Assembly (NCBI GenBank): GCA_910579185.1
Contig: CAJTTG010000005.1
Location: 53,930-117,929, forward strand
DNA: 64,000 nt
From: an uncultured Muribaculaceae bacterium
GTDB lineage: Bacteria > Bacteroidota > Bacteroidia > Bacteroidales > Muribaculaceae
Reading direction: 5' to 3'
Position numbers and translations under genes: made by a program. Numbering within the stretch: position 1 is the stretch's first letter; every line of letters begins with the position of its first letter. Positions 25,774 to 34,675 of this stretch are shown in pieces. The notes beneath the pieces are model-generated. The model made no database searches and was not told the origin of the DNA. It saw nothing but the letters and a program-made list of their open reading frames with translations.

Positions 25774-26763
25774 ATGAGCGGACGGACAGGAGTATCGGTG
25801 CCGGATGTCGATGTGGTGATGATCGCCTACAACAAGGCGCGCTACATTGATGAGGCTATAGCCGGGGTAATGGCTCAGAAGGGTGATTTCCGGCTTCGCC
25901 TGATCGTGATGGACGATTGCTCTACCGATGCGACACCGGAGATTATTGACCGATGGCGGCGGCGTTTTCCTGACAAGATACTGAATGTACGCAATCCGCG
26001 CAATCTGGGCTTGCAGGGCAATTATGTGGCCGGCTTCAGACTGGTTACGGCCCGGTATATGGCCATCTGCGATGCCGACGACTACTGGTGTTCATCGCGT
26101 AAACTGTCCCGTCAGATAGCCTATATGGAGAGCCATCCGGAATGTGCGCTGACGTTCCACCGCGTGATCAACTATTATGAGTCGACAGGAGAGAAGAGTC
26201 TCAGCCATCGTCAGCGGCCATCCGACGGTGATATCGGTCAGTTGAGCCGGTGTAATTTCATCACCAATCTGTCGGTTGTCTACCGTCGTGAGCTTGTGGA
26301 CTTGACTGCGCTCCCCGATTGGATTCTGACGGACCGTTCACCGGACTATGTGATGCACATGCTGTATGCTGCCCGTGGAATGATACATTTCTTTAATCGT
26401 CCGATGGGGGTGTATCGCAAGGCCGAGGGCAGTTCATGGAGCCTGACGGAACGTTTTGAACAGCTGAAGATGGCATTTGTGGCGCGGCGTAATCTGCTTG
26501 AGCACTTCGGCGACGGCCATCCGGCTGCGGAGGGGTTGCGCGATTCGGCACGTTCGTTGCTTGAGGCAATGAGAGGATGTGGCGGATCGGCCGAACGTCA
26601 GGCCTACGTGGATCGGGAGGCCTCTGACCTTGGAATTGTTTTGGCTGAATATGTGGCTGCAGACACTGGAAGCCGATCAGGCATGCGACGTCCGATATTG
26701 TCGCGTATCCGGGGTCTGGTGTCACGGTTCCTGCCGCGTCCTCGTCCACCACGGTTGGCGTGA
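25774..26763 (+). CDS. Family 2 glycosyltransferase
   Basis: 329 residues. GT-A fold: VDVVMIAYNKARYIDEAIAG at the N-terminus, MDDCSTDATPEI for nucleotide binding and the DxD-type motif CDADDYW at about 100-105. The C-terminal third is helical and basic, ending RPRPPRLA, perhaps for membrane contact. Acceptor and sugar are unknown. It starts 3 bp after the GH109-like gene, so it shares its transcript, and ends 4 bp before the convergent dGTPase stop. Codon use looks like that of its neighbours. Confidence 0.88.
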   Translation: MSGRTGVSVPDVDVVMIAYNKARYIDEAIAGVMAQKGDFRLRLIVMDDCSTDATPEIIDRWRRRFPDKILNVRNPRNLGLQGNYVAGFRLVTARYMAICDADDYWCSSRKLSRQIAYMESHPECALTFHRVINYYESTGEKSLSHRQRPSDGDIGQLSRCNFITNLSVVYRRELVDLTALPDWILTDRSPDYVMHMLYAARGMIHFFNRPMGVYRKAEGSSWSLTERFEQLKMAFVARRNLLEHFGDGHPAAEGLRDSARSLLEAMRGCGGSAERQAYVDREASDLGIVLAEYVAADTGSRSGMRRPILSRIRGLVSRFLPRPRPPRLA

Positions 26764-26767
26764 GTTA

Positions 26768-28135
26768 TCAGTTGTTGATCTTGAGGCTCATGCCGTTGAG
26801 CTTGCGGTAGAGATCAAGCGCATAGACATCGGTCATGCCCGATACGTGGTCAATGACAGCCTGAATCTTTCCGTAGAGCGTAGGTGCGTTTATTTCATAC
26901 TGCTGCGGCACTTTCGACAGAAGCAGCTGCGAATAGTTGTAATGGGGATTCCGTACGGCATCCACGAGTTTTTCAAGCAGGAATGTGATGATGCTTGTAC
27001 CTGCAAGGTCAATGTCGACAACGTCGCCTGCGCGGTAGATCTTCTCCCACGACAGGTTGTTGCAGCGTGCATATCCCTCGCGCTCAAGCTCAGGAATGTG
27101 GTCGAGCAGAGATCCTTTGAAACGTCCTTCAAGAATGGCATCCTCGTTGTCGACAAACGCTTGTGCGCACACCTTGACGAGCGCACCGATCACCACCGAC
27201 CGCAGGTAGACAATCTTCTCATTTGGATCTTCCACGTGGCTCATGACTTGGTGCATGTGGGCCTGTCGGTCGGCCGGGAAGAAGCCGAGCAGCAGATCTA
27301 TCACCTGCTGGGTGGGTATAAGTCCGAGCTTGTGGGCATCCTCGATGTCCATCACTTCGTAGCAGATATCGTCGGCGGCCTCTACAAGGTAGACCAACGG
27401 ATGGCGTGCATACCGCACTTCGCCGTTCGGCCCCGGCATGGGGAGCATCCCCAGCTCGTCGGCCACCTTTATGAAATCGGCTTTCTCCGACTCAAAGAAT
27501 CCGAATTTGTTTTTTCCGCCCGAGAGCGAGGCTTCGTAGGGGTATTTGACTATGGATGCGAGCATGGAGTAGGTCATGGCGAACCCACCGGGGCGACGTC
27601 CGTTGAAACGGTGGGTCAGCAAGCGGAATGCGTTCGCGTTGCCTTCAAATCGGGTCAGGTCGAGCCATTGGGCCTCTGTAAGCTCGGATTTAAGACCGGC
27701 TCCGGCACCTTCGCTGAAGAATGTGGCTATGGCTTTTTCTCCGGAGTGGCCGAATGGCGGATTGCCGAGGTCGTGGGCCAGACAAGCCGCTGAAACAATC
27801 TCGCCGATGGCATCGAATTTATGTAGCCAGTCGGCACCGTCGTAGCGGTGACGAAGCTGGAGGGCAACCTCTGTGGCGAGTGACCGACCGACACATGCGA
27901 CTTCAAGGCTGTGGGTCAGGCGGTTGTGGACAAAGATACTGCCCGGAAGAGGGAATACCTGAGTCTTGTTCTGGAGCCGCCGGAAAGGGGAAGAGAATAC
28001 AAGACGGTCATAATCACGCAGAAAATCGCTGCGCACACCGCGCTTGTCATCATGATATTCCTCCAGTCCGAACCGCTTGTCGCAGATCAGACGGTTCCAG
28101 TCCATGCGTTGTGTCTTGTTATTGTCCATAGCCAT
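26768..28135 (-). CDS. dgt: Deoxyguanosinetriphosphate triphosphohydrolase-like protein
   Basis: HD-domain dNTP triphosphohydrolase. Motifs: SSPFRRLQNKTQVFPLP, HNRLTHSLEVACVGR (first metal His), CLAHDLGNPPFGHSGEKAI (the HD pair), then AFRLLTHRFNGRRPGGF and the C-terminal region. The frame is open to an ATG at 28156, but the -7 promoter box at 28158-28165 would put the transcript start near 28154 or just downstream, leaving that ATG out. The next ATG, 28135 (MAMDNNKTQRMDW), gives 455 residues and a leader of about 19 nt. Removes dNTPs to deoxynucleoside plus triphosphate; exact specificity unknown. Confidence 0.9.
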   Translation of the reverse strand: MAMDNNKTQRMDWNRLICDKRFGLEEYHDDKRGVRSDFLRDYDRLVFSSPFRRLQNKTQVFPLPGSIFVHNRLTHSLEVACVGRSLATEVALQLRHRYDGADWLHKFDAIGEIVSAACLAHDLGNPPFGHSGEKAIATFFSEGAGAGLKSELTEAQWLDLTRFEGNANAFRLLTHRFNGRRPGGFAMTYSMLASIVKYPYEASLSGGKNKFGFFESEKADFIKVADELGMLPMPGPNGEVRYARHPLVYLVEAADDICYEVMDIEDAHKLGLIPTQQVIDLLLGFFPADRQAHMHQVMSHVEDPNEKIVYLRSVVIGALVKVCAQAFVDNEDAILEGRFKGSLLDHIPELEREGYARCNNLSWEKIYRAGDVVDIDLAGTSIITFLLEKLVDAVRNPHYNYSQLLLSKVPQQYEINAPTLYGKIQAVIDHVSGMTDVYALDLYRKLNGMSLKINN

Positions 28136-28157
28136 AGCTCGATAAGAATGTTGCATG

Positions 28158-28165
28158 CAAATATA
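28158..28165 (-). promoter_or_regulatory. -7 box of the dgt promoter
   Basis: TATATTTG on the minus strand. It lies 23 bp from the -7 box of the divergent flippase gene, so the two polymerase sites overlap. Confidence 0.55.
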
Positions 28166-28188
28166 AGGAATATTAACCGGATTTTGGC

Positions 28189-28196
28189 TATCTTTG
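28189..28196 (+). promoter_or_regulatory. -7 box of the flippase promoter
   Basis: TATCTTTG ends 7 bp before the ATG at 28204; the predicted transcript has a leader of only ~4 nt. No TTTG at -33. Confidence 0.5.
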
Positions 28197-28203
28197 CAGC
28201 GAT

Positions 28204-29649
28204 ATGGCAGACAGCAGACTTAAAAACCGCACCGCCAAGGGGTTGCTCTGGGGCGGAATAGGCAATGGCGCGTTGCAGTTGCTCAATCTTGTGTTCGGCA
28301 TCTTTCTGGCACGGCTTCTCTCTCCGTCGGACTATGGAACGGTGGGTGCGCTGGCTATTTTTTCGGCTATCGCAGGGCTTCTGTGTGAGAGTGGTTTCAC
28401 TCTGGCCATTGTCAACAAGCGCGAAATCTCGGATCGGGACTATAATGCCGTTTTTTGGTTTAATGTGGTGGTGGCTTTTGTGAGCTACGCCATTCTGTTT
28501 TTTTCCGCTCCGCTGATAGCCTCGTTTTTCCATACTCCGGCCATGGTTCCGCTATCGCGGTTTCTGTTTCTGAGTTTTCTGCTCGGAGGATTGGCTACTG
28601 CTCCTGCTTCCTACCTGTTCCGCAACCTGATGGTGAAGGAACGGAGTCAGATTCAGATTCTGGCTATCGTGATTTCAGGTACGGTCGGTGTTGTCTGTGC
28701 CTTTCAGGGCATGGGCTACTGGGGTCTGGCAGTGCAGACCGTGCTGTATTCCGGGTTGAATTCGCTGATGATGTGGTTTATATGCCCTTGGCGTCCGACG
28801 TTGTCGTTTGATCCGGGATCTCTGCGTTCAATGCTTCCGTTCAGTACACGTCAGCTGATAACATCTCTTTTCACGGTCGTCAACAATAATGTGTTTTCTG
28901 TTCTTCTCGGCCGTTTCTACGGAATGAGTCAGACGGGATTCTACACTCAGGGTAACAAATGGACTACGATGGGCTACAGCACGTTGACCGGTATGATCAA
29001 CAGTGTCGGGCAGCCCGTGTTCCGCGAGACGGCCGACGATACCGAGCGTCTGCGCCGTGTGTTCCGCAAGTTGCTTCGATTCACGGCGTTTATCTCTTTT
29101 CCGGCTATGTTCGGGCTGGGAATTGTGTCTAATGAACTTATTTCTATTGCGGTCACCGACAAGTGGCTTGCGAGCGTTCCGGTGATGCAGATTCTCTGTG
29201 TATGGGGTGCGTTCATGCCGTTTGGCGTTCTGTATGGCAACCTGTTCAATTCGCTCGGTCGGCCACATATCTATATGTGGAACACGATTTCTCTCGGCGT
29301 TCTTCAGCTCGTGTGTGTTGTTGTCAGTTGCCGCTTCGGGCTCAATGTGATGCTTGAGGTCTATACGGCTGTCAATATCCTGTGGCTGCTCGTATGGCAG
29401 TATTTTGCCCACAAGCACATAGGCCTGCGGCTTATAGACGTGATTAAGGATGTTGCTCCCTATTGTCTGTTGGCCGGTTCTGTGATGATTCTCACTCAGA
29501 TTGCCACTGCTTCTATCGCTTCTGAAGCCCTGTTGTCGCTGGTTGTGAAGATAGCGGTTGCCGCGTCGGCATATTGTCTGCTACTGTGGCGTTTCAATTC
29601 AGCTGTATTCAAAGAGAGCGTGAATTATCTTTTGCACCGTAAGGGTTAA
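28204..29649 (+). CDS. Lipopolysaccharide/polysaccharide flippase (MOP superfamily, Wzx-like)
   Basis: 481 residues with about 12-14 hydrophobic helices. The N-terminus reads LKNRTAKGLLWGGIGNGALQLLNLVFGIFLARLLSPSDYG, the usual opening of the polysaccharide biosynthesis flippase family, and ARLLSPSDYGTVGALAIF is well conserved. It would flip undecaprenyl-linked glycan units across the inner membrane; the cargo is unknown and no glycan biosynthesis cluster surrounds it. Start ATG 28204 is supported by the family N-terminus although its promoter lies almost on top of it. Convergent with PFOR through a shared terminator. Confidence 0.9.
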   Translation: MADSRLKNRTAKGLLWGGIGNGALQLLNLVFGIFLARLLSPSDYGTVGALAIFSAIAGLLCESGFTLAIVNKREISDRDYNAVFWFNVVVAFVSYAILFFSAPLIASFFHTPAMVPLSRFLFLSFLLGGLATAPASYLFRNLMVKERSQIQILAIVISGTVGVVCAFQGMGYWGLAVQTVLYSGLNSLMMWFICPWRPTLSFDPGSLRSMLPFSTRQLITSLFTVVNNNVFSVLLGRFYGMSQTGFYTQGNKWTTMGYSTLTGMINSVGQPVFRETADDTERLRRVFRKLLRFTAFISFPAMFGLGIVSNELISIAVTDKWLASVPVMQILCVWGAFMPFGVLYGNLFNSLGRPHIYMWNTISLGVLQLVCVVVSCRFGLNVMLEVYTAVNILWLLVWQYFAHKHIGLRLIDVIKDVAPYCLLAGSVMILTQIATASIASEALLSLVVKIAVAASAYCLLLWRFNSAVFKESVNYLLHRKG

Positions 29650-29693
29650 GACCGGCAAGATAGCTGTTCCGGCTGATTTTGCTATGATATAAA

Positions 29694-29725
29694 AACTCCG
29701 GCAGTCTTGATTGACTGCCGGAGTT
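29694..29725. terminator. Bidirectional terminator between flippase and PFOR
   Basis: Perfect 13-bp stem AACTCCGGCAGTC (29694-29706) with 29713-29725, loop TTGATT, preceded by AAA and followed by GATTATTTC, so U-tracts occur on both transcripts. Confidence 0.85.
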
Positions 29726-29766
29726 GATTATTTCAAGGGTATGTTGTTACCCTATGGATTCCGTTT

Positions 29767-32700
29767 TTACTTGGGAAGGTTGCCAACTTCCGGATCCACG
29801 CCCCACTGCTGCTGGGCGAGGCGGCGGTAGTTGTTGTAACGCCACTTGGCATTGTCCTTGGCAGCTGCGAAGAGCTCGGCTGCTTCATTGGGATACTGCT
29901 TAACGACAGATGCGTAGCGCACTTCGCCCTTGAGGAAGTCCTCAAACTTGTCCCAGTCGGGTTCCTTGCTGTCGAGGGTGAAGGGGTTCTTGCCTTCATC
30001 TTCAAGAGCAGGGTTGTAGCGCCACAGGTGCCAGTAGCCGCATGCAACGGCGTTGGCCTCTTCCTGCTGTGCTTTGCCCATACCTGCACGGATGCCGTGG
30101 TTGATACAGGGAGCGTAGGCGATGATGATCGACGGTCCGTCGTAGGCTTCTGCTTCGCGGATTGCCTTGAGGGTCTGAGCCTGGTCAGCGCCCATGGCGA
30201 TCTGTGCGCAGTAAACGTAGCCGTAGGTCGAAGCGATCAGACCAAGGTCTTTCTTGCGGATACGTTTGCCGGAAGCGGCGAACTTGGCGATTGCACCGAG
30301 CGGAGTTGCTTTCGATGCCTGACCGCCGGTGTTGGAGTAAACCTCAGTGTCGACAACGAGAACGTTTACGTTCTTGCCGGATGCGAGTACGTGGTCGAGA
30401 CCACCGAAGCCGATATCGTAGGCAGCACCGTCGCCGGCGATGATCCACTGTGAACGCTTAACGATGAAGCCTTTCAGTGTGAGGATCTGTTTGCAGATGT
30501 CGCAGTTGCAAGCCTCGCAGAGCGGAATGATCTTGTCGGCTACTTCGCCTGTGATAGCAGCGTCGTTCTGATTGTCGAGCCATTGCTGTGCGAGGGCTTT
30601 GATCTCTTCGCTGCAGCAGTCGCAAGTGGTTGCGGCTGTCATGGTGTCGACCAGACGTGCGCGGAGTTTTTCGTTGGCGATGGTCATACCCAGACCGAAT
30701 TCAGCGAAGTCCTCGAACAGAGAGTTGCCCCATGCCGGACCATGTCCTTTGGCGTTGGTGGTGTAGGGAGTCGAGGGTACAGAACCGGAGTAGATAGATG
30801 AACAGCCGGTTGCGTTGGCCACCATTTCATGGTCGCCGAAGAGCTGGCTGATGAGTTTCACGTAGGGAGTCTCGCCGCAACCGGAGCATGCGCCGGAGAA
30901 TTCAAACAGAGGCTGTGCGAACTGGCTGTTCTTCACGTTGGCCTTGATGTCGACGAGATCCTGCTTTGAAGCAACGTTGGCTACGCAGTAGTCCCATTCT
31001 TTCTGAACGTCGAGCTGAGTTTCCAGCGGCTTCATTGCCAGAGCTTTCACGCCCTTCTTGCCGGGACATACATCAACGCAGTTGCCACAGCCGAGACAGT
31101 CGAGAACGTCGACAGCCTGAACAAAGCGCATTCCTGCGAATGTCTTGCCGATAGCCGGGAGAGTCTTGTCCTCTGCCATGGGTGCGCATTCCATCTCTTT
31201 AGCATCGAGAACGAACGGACGGATAGCAGCGTGGGGGCAGACGTAAGCACACTTGTTACACTGGATACAGTTTTCTTCAAGCCATTCGGGAACGAATGCT
31301 GCAACACCACGTTTTTCGTAAGCGGCAGTGCCCTGTTCCCATGTGCCATCTTCGCGACCAACGAAGTCGGATACTTTCAGGTCGTCGCCGGCCTGGGCGT
31401 TGATAGGACGGACTACATTGTTGATGAATGCCGGATCGTTGTTCTCTACGGCTGCATCCTCGGGGAGGTTGCTCCATGCTTTGTCGACGGGGAGCTGCTT
31501 GTATTCGCCACCGCGGTCAACAGCTGCGTAGTTCTTGTCAACCACATCCTGACCCTTCTTGCCGTAGCTCTTGACGATGAATTTCTTCATCTGCTCAACG
31601 GCGAGATCAACGGGGATCACTTCGGTGATGCGGAAGAATGCGCTCTGGAGAATGGTGTTGGTGCGGTTTCCGAGGCCGATTTCCTGAGCGATCTTGGTAG
31701 CATTGATATAGTAGACGGTGATGTTATGGTCTGCGAAGTATTTCTTCACCTTGTTTGGCAGGTTCTTGGCCAGTTCCTCGCCTTCCCAGATGGTGTTGAG
31801 AAGGAATGTTCCGCCGTCGCGAAGGCCACGGGTCACGTCGTACATGTGGAGGTAAGCCTGAACGTGGCAAGCAACGAAGTTAGGAGTGGTCACCAGATAG
31901 GTTGAGCGGATAGGATCGTCGCCGAAACGCAGGTGAGAGCAGGTGAAACCGCCCGACTTCTTGGAGTCGTAAGCGAAGTAGGCCTGGCAGTATTTCTGTG
32001 TGTTCTCGCCGATGATCTTCACAGAGTTCTTGTTGGCACCTACAGTACCGTCGGCACCGAGGCCATAGAATTTAGCTTCGTATGTGCCTTCGCCGGAAAG
32101 TGCGATTTCCTCAACAGGGGGGAGTGACTTGAAGGTCACGTCGTCGATGATGCCGACGGTGAAGGCTGTCTTGGGTTCGGGCAGTGAGAGGTTGTCGAAC
32201 ACGGAGATGATCTGTGCCGGAGTGGTGTCCTTCGAAGCAAGACCGTAGCGGCCTGATACGATTTCGGGAGCGCCTTCCTTGCCATAGAAGCATTCAGCAA
32301 CGTCGAGATAGAGAGGCTCGCCGTTTGCGCCGGGTTCTTTGGTGCGGTCGAGCACGGCGATGCGTTTTGCAGTTGCCGGAACGGCCTTGAGGAAATGTTT
32401 TGCAGAGAAGGGACGGTAGAGGTGAACGGAAACCATGCCGACTTTCTCGCCTTTGGCCATGAGATGGTCGATAGCTTCCTGAGCGGCCTGGGTTACAGAA
32501 CCCATGGCGATGATCACGCGCTCAGCTTCGGGATGTCCGTAGTAGTTGAAGAGGTGGTATTCGCGACCTGTGATGGCCGAGATCTTGCCCATGTAGTCTT
32601 CAACGATTTCGGGAACAGCATCATAGTATTTGTTGCAAGATTCGCGGTGCTGGAAGAATACGTCGCCGTTTTCTGCCATACCACGTGCCACGGGAGCCAA

Positions 32701-33336
32701 TGGGCTGAGGGCGCGGTTGCGGAATTCAGCGAGGGCTTCCTGGTCAACCAGGGGAGCGAGGTCTTCCTGATCAACAACTTCGATCTTCTGGATCTCGTGA
32801 GAGGTACGGAAGCCGTCGAAGAAGTTTACGAAGGGAACGCGGCTCTTGATGGTCGAGAGGTGGGCTACACCGGCGAGATCCATCACTTCCTGAACGGAAC
32901 CTTCAGCAAGCATTGCGAAGCCGGTCTGGCGTACAGACATAACGTCCTGATGGTCGCCGAAGATGCTCAATGCGTGAGAGGCGATTGTACGGGCAGATAC
33001 GTGGAACACACAGGGGAGCAGCTCGCCTGCGATCTTGTACATATTGGGGATCATCAGCAGCAGACCCTGCGATGCGGTGTAGGTCGTTGTCAGAGCACCG
33101 GCCTGGAGTGAACCGTGAACGGCACCGGCAGCACCGCCCTCCGATTGCATTTCCTGCACGAGAACAGTCTCGCCGAAGATGTTTTTACGTCCTGCAGCAG
33201 CCCATTCGTCAACGTATTCAGCCATCGTCGACGAGGGTGTGATAGGATAGATTGCGGCAACTTCCGAGAACATATACGAGATATGCGCTGCGGCCTGATT
33301 ACCATCGCAAGTCAAGAATTTCTTTTCTTTACTCAT
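29767..33336 (-). CDS. nifJ: Pyruvate:ferredoxin (flavodoxin) oxidoreductase
   Basis: Single-chain PFOR, 1189 residues: pyruvate + CoA to acetyl-CoA + CO2, passing electrons to ferredoxin/flavodoxin. Order: domain I with the substrate Thr region (ITPSSTMAEYVDEWA), domain II (GVRAxx-like LDRTKEPGANGEPLY), two 4Fe-4S clusters CIQCNKCAYVCP (about 690) and CLGCGNCVDVCPGK (about 745), and a C-terminal TPP domain with the proximal cluster cysteines (FSGACSGCGETPY, EACNCDIC) and TPP motif GDGAAYDIGFGGLDHVLASG ... NTGGQ. Complete and intact. Key enzyme of anaerobic fermentation in Bacteroidales. Monocistronic with an ~80-nt leader. Confidence 0.97.
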   Translation of the reverse strand: MSKEKKFLTCDGNQAAAHISYMFSEVAAIYPITPSSTMAEYVDEWAAAGRKNIFGETVLVQEMQSEGGAAGAVHGSLQAGALTTTYTASQGLLLMIPNMYKIAGELLPCVFHVSARTIASHALSIFGDHQDVMSVRQTGFAMLAEGSVQEVMDLAGVAHLSTIKSRVPFVNFFDGFRTSHEIQKIEVVDQEDLAPLVDQEALAEFRNRALSPLAPVARGMAENGDVFFQHRESCNKYYDAVPEIVEDYMGKISAITGREYHLFNYYGHPEAERVIIAMGSVTQAAQEAIDHLMAKGEKVGMVSVHLYRPFSAKHFLKAVPATAKRIAVLDRTKEPGANGEPLYLDVAECFYGKEGAPEIVSGRYGLASKDTTPAQIISVFDNLSLPEPKTAFTVGIIDDVTFKSLPPVEEIALSGEGTYEAKFYGLGADGTVGANKNSVKIIGENTQKYCQAYFAYDSKKSGGFTCSHLRFGDDPIRSTYLVTTPNFVACHVQAYLHMYDVTRGLRDGGTFLLNTIWEGEELAKNLPNKVKKYFADHNITVYYINATKIAQEIGLGNRTNTILQSAFFRITEVIPVDLAVEQMKKFIVKSYGKKGQDVVDKNYAAVDRGGEYKQLPVDKAWSNLPEDAAVENNDPAFINNVVRPINAQAGDDLKVSDFVGREDGTWEQGTAAYEKRGVAAFVPEWLEENCIQCNKCAYVCPHAAIRPFVLDAKEMECAPMAEDKTLPAIGKTFAGMRFVQAVDVLDCLGCGNCVDVCPGKKGVKALAMKPLETQLDVQKEWDYCVANVASKQDLVDIKANVKNSQFAQPLFEFSGACSGCGETPYVKLISQLFGDHEMVANATGCSSIYSGSVPSTPYTTNAKGHGPAWGNSLFEDFAEFGLGMTIANEKLRARLVDTMTAATTCDCCSEEIKALAQQWLDNQNDAAITGEVADKIIPLCEACNCDICKQILTLKGFIVKRSQWIIAGDGAAYDIGFGGLDHVLASGKNVNVLVVDTEVYSNTGGQASKATPLGAIAKFAASGKRIRKKDLGLIASTYGYVYCAQIAMGADQAQTLKAIREAEAYDGPSIIIAYAPCINHGIRAGMGKAQQEEANAVACGYWHLWRYNPALEDEGKNPFTLDSKEPDWDKFEDFLKGEVRYASVVKQYPNEAAELFAAAKDNAKWRYNNYRRLAQQQWGVDPEVGNLPK

Positions 33337-33421
33337 TTTGTTTGTAATCTATTTGTGGAAATTAAGTTACTAATTCACAGACTCGTATTCTGCGTTTGAA
33401 TGTCAAGCGCATTATACACCG

Positions 33422-33453
33422 CGAAGTTACAAAAAACTCGCCAAACCAGCAAA
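33422..33453 (-). promoter_or_regulatory. Probable PFOR promoter
   Basis: On the minus strand: TTTG (33450-33453), 20 bp, TAACTTCG (33422-33429, one mismatch to TAnnTTTG). It would give an 82-nt leader. Confidence 0.45.
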
Positions 33454-33592
33454 ACCTCACTATGTTAATTTATTGTGTTAATTTAATGGAGGTCTATATG
33501 TTGCGGTGTGTGGAGTGTTCTCTTGGGGTGGATATGGGTGTTAAATATTGTCAAAGCTTTTTGTGATCCATGGCGGAAGATACGAATAAAGC

Positions 33593-33600
33593 TAACTTTG
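33593..33600 (+). promoter_or_regulatory. -7 box of the esterase-B3/4 operon
   Basis: TAACTTTG, predicted leader about 13 nt to the ATG at 33617. TTTG exists at 33560 but 29 bp away, too far. Confidence 0.5.
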
Positions 33601-33616
33601 TGAAAAACTGACAGTC

Positions 33617-34672
33617 ATGATCAACAGAAATAGTATGTCGCGGACTCTGTCCGTAATCGTTCTCTCCGTTTGCGGTTTGCTGTGCGGAGGTTCTGTTTCC
33701 GCGTCTCAGAATGATGAGGCCGGGGATGTCGCGGTGATGATAGTCATCGGGCAGTCAAATGCTGATGGGTCGGCTATGTTCGACCCTGAGCTTGATTCAG
33801 AAATGAAAGCCTGGTATGAATCGCCGGCTAATCCGCGCAAGATGAAGATATGGTATCGTAGTTCTAAAGTGGAGAATCAGGCTTCCAATGCTTTAGGCGA
33901 GGCCGCACGTTGGGTTGTGGACGGCGATACGGCGGATGTTGATCCGGGGTGGCTTGATCTGTGGTATCGCAATGAGAACACTCTCGGGCGAACGGCCATG
34001 AATATGATCCATGGCTACGGAACATGGAGTATCGGTGGCGGAACCGATTGCGCCCAGGGCCGACGGGGCATGGAGGGCGCGTTCGGCAAAGCTTTTGCCG
34101 AGGCAATGCCCGAAACGGAACTGTATGTGCTCAAGCTCGGTGTGTCGGGGTCATTCATTTCCTCGTGGGCTAATCCTGCCGATGATCATAACTGGAATTA
34201 TTTCTGTGACAATATCTTCAGGCCAGCTATGGCCGATCTTATCGCGCAAGGCAAGCGTCCGAAACTTGCCGGAGTGTGGTGGATGCAGGGATGTGCGGAT
34301 TCGGGCTGTGACCGGGAGTATTATCTGGAGTCCCTCAAGCGGCTTGTAGGGCGAGTGCATGATGTCCTTTGTTTTCCTGAGGGCAAGATATACGTTGGCC
34401 ACGTTGTGGCACCAGGAGAGTCGTCTGTCGCTCCGGATGGATCTACGTCGTTCAGCCGGAATGTGCGTGATGCGCAGGATGAGGTGGCTGCTGAGGATCC
34501 GTCGATTGAGATTGTGGAAACAGGAGATTTTGACTTGCAATACGAGGATGCTTTCGGCGGATATATTCATTTCAGTCATTCCGGGGTGAATGCCATTGGG
34601 CGCGAGCTTGCACGGCGTGTGCTGTCGGTCGGCCCGGACGGTTGGGCTCCTTATGTGTGTCCGGTTAAATAG
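33617..34672 (+). CDS. Secreted SGNH-type carbohydrate esterase (SASA/sialate O-acetylesterase family)
   Basis: 351 residues with a signal peptide (1-30, ending VSA; a second ATG at codon 7 is possible). Nucleophile block VIGQSNADG (Ser47), then GTWSIGGGTDCAQGRRGMEGAFGKAFAEA, oxyanion-type KLGVSGSFI, WMQGCADSG and the C-terminal Asp/His region YIHFSHSGVNAIGRELARRV, all as in the SASA family (CE6/sialic-acid O-acetylesterase related). It would deacetylate sugars on host or plant glycans in the periplasm or outside. The precise ester is unknown. It lies 3 bp before the B3/4 gene, an unrelated partner by function. Confidence 0.82.
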   Translation: MINRNSMSRTLSVIVLSVCGLLCGGSVSASQNDEAGDVAVMIVIGQSNADGSAMFDPELDSEMKAWYESPANPRKMKIWYRSSKVENQASNALGEAARWVVDGDTADVDPGWLDLWYRNENTLGRTAMNMIHGYGTWSIGGGTDCAQGRRGMEGAFGKAFAEAMPETELYVLKLGVSGSFISSWANPADDHNWNYFCDNIFRPAMADLIAQGKRPKLAGVWWMQGCADSGCDREYYLESLKRLVGRVHDVLCFPEGKIYVGHVVAPGESSVAPDGSTSFSRNVRDAQDEVAAEDPSIEIVETGDFDLQYEDAFGGYIHFSHSGVNAIGRELARRVLSVGPDGWAPYVCPVK

Positions 34673-34675
34673 ATT

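Noticed and set aside
26579..27793. 404-codon plus-strand ORF
   Set aside because: Antisense to dgt and overlapping the glycosyltransferase end; no motifs, so a shadow frame.
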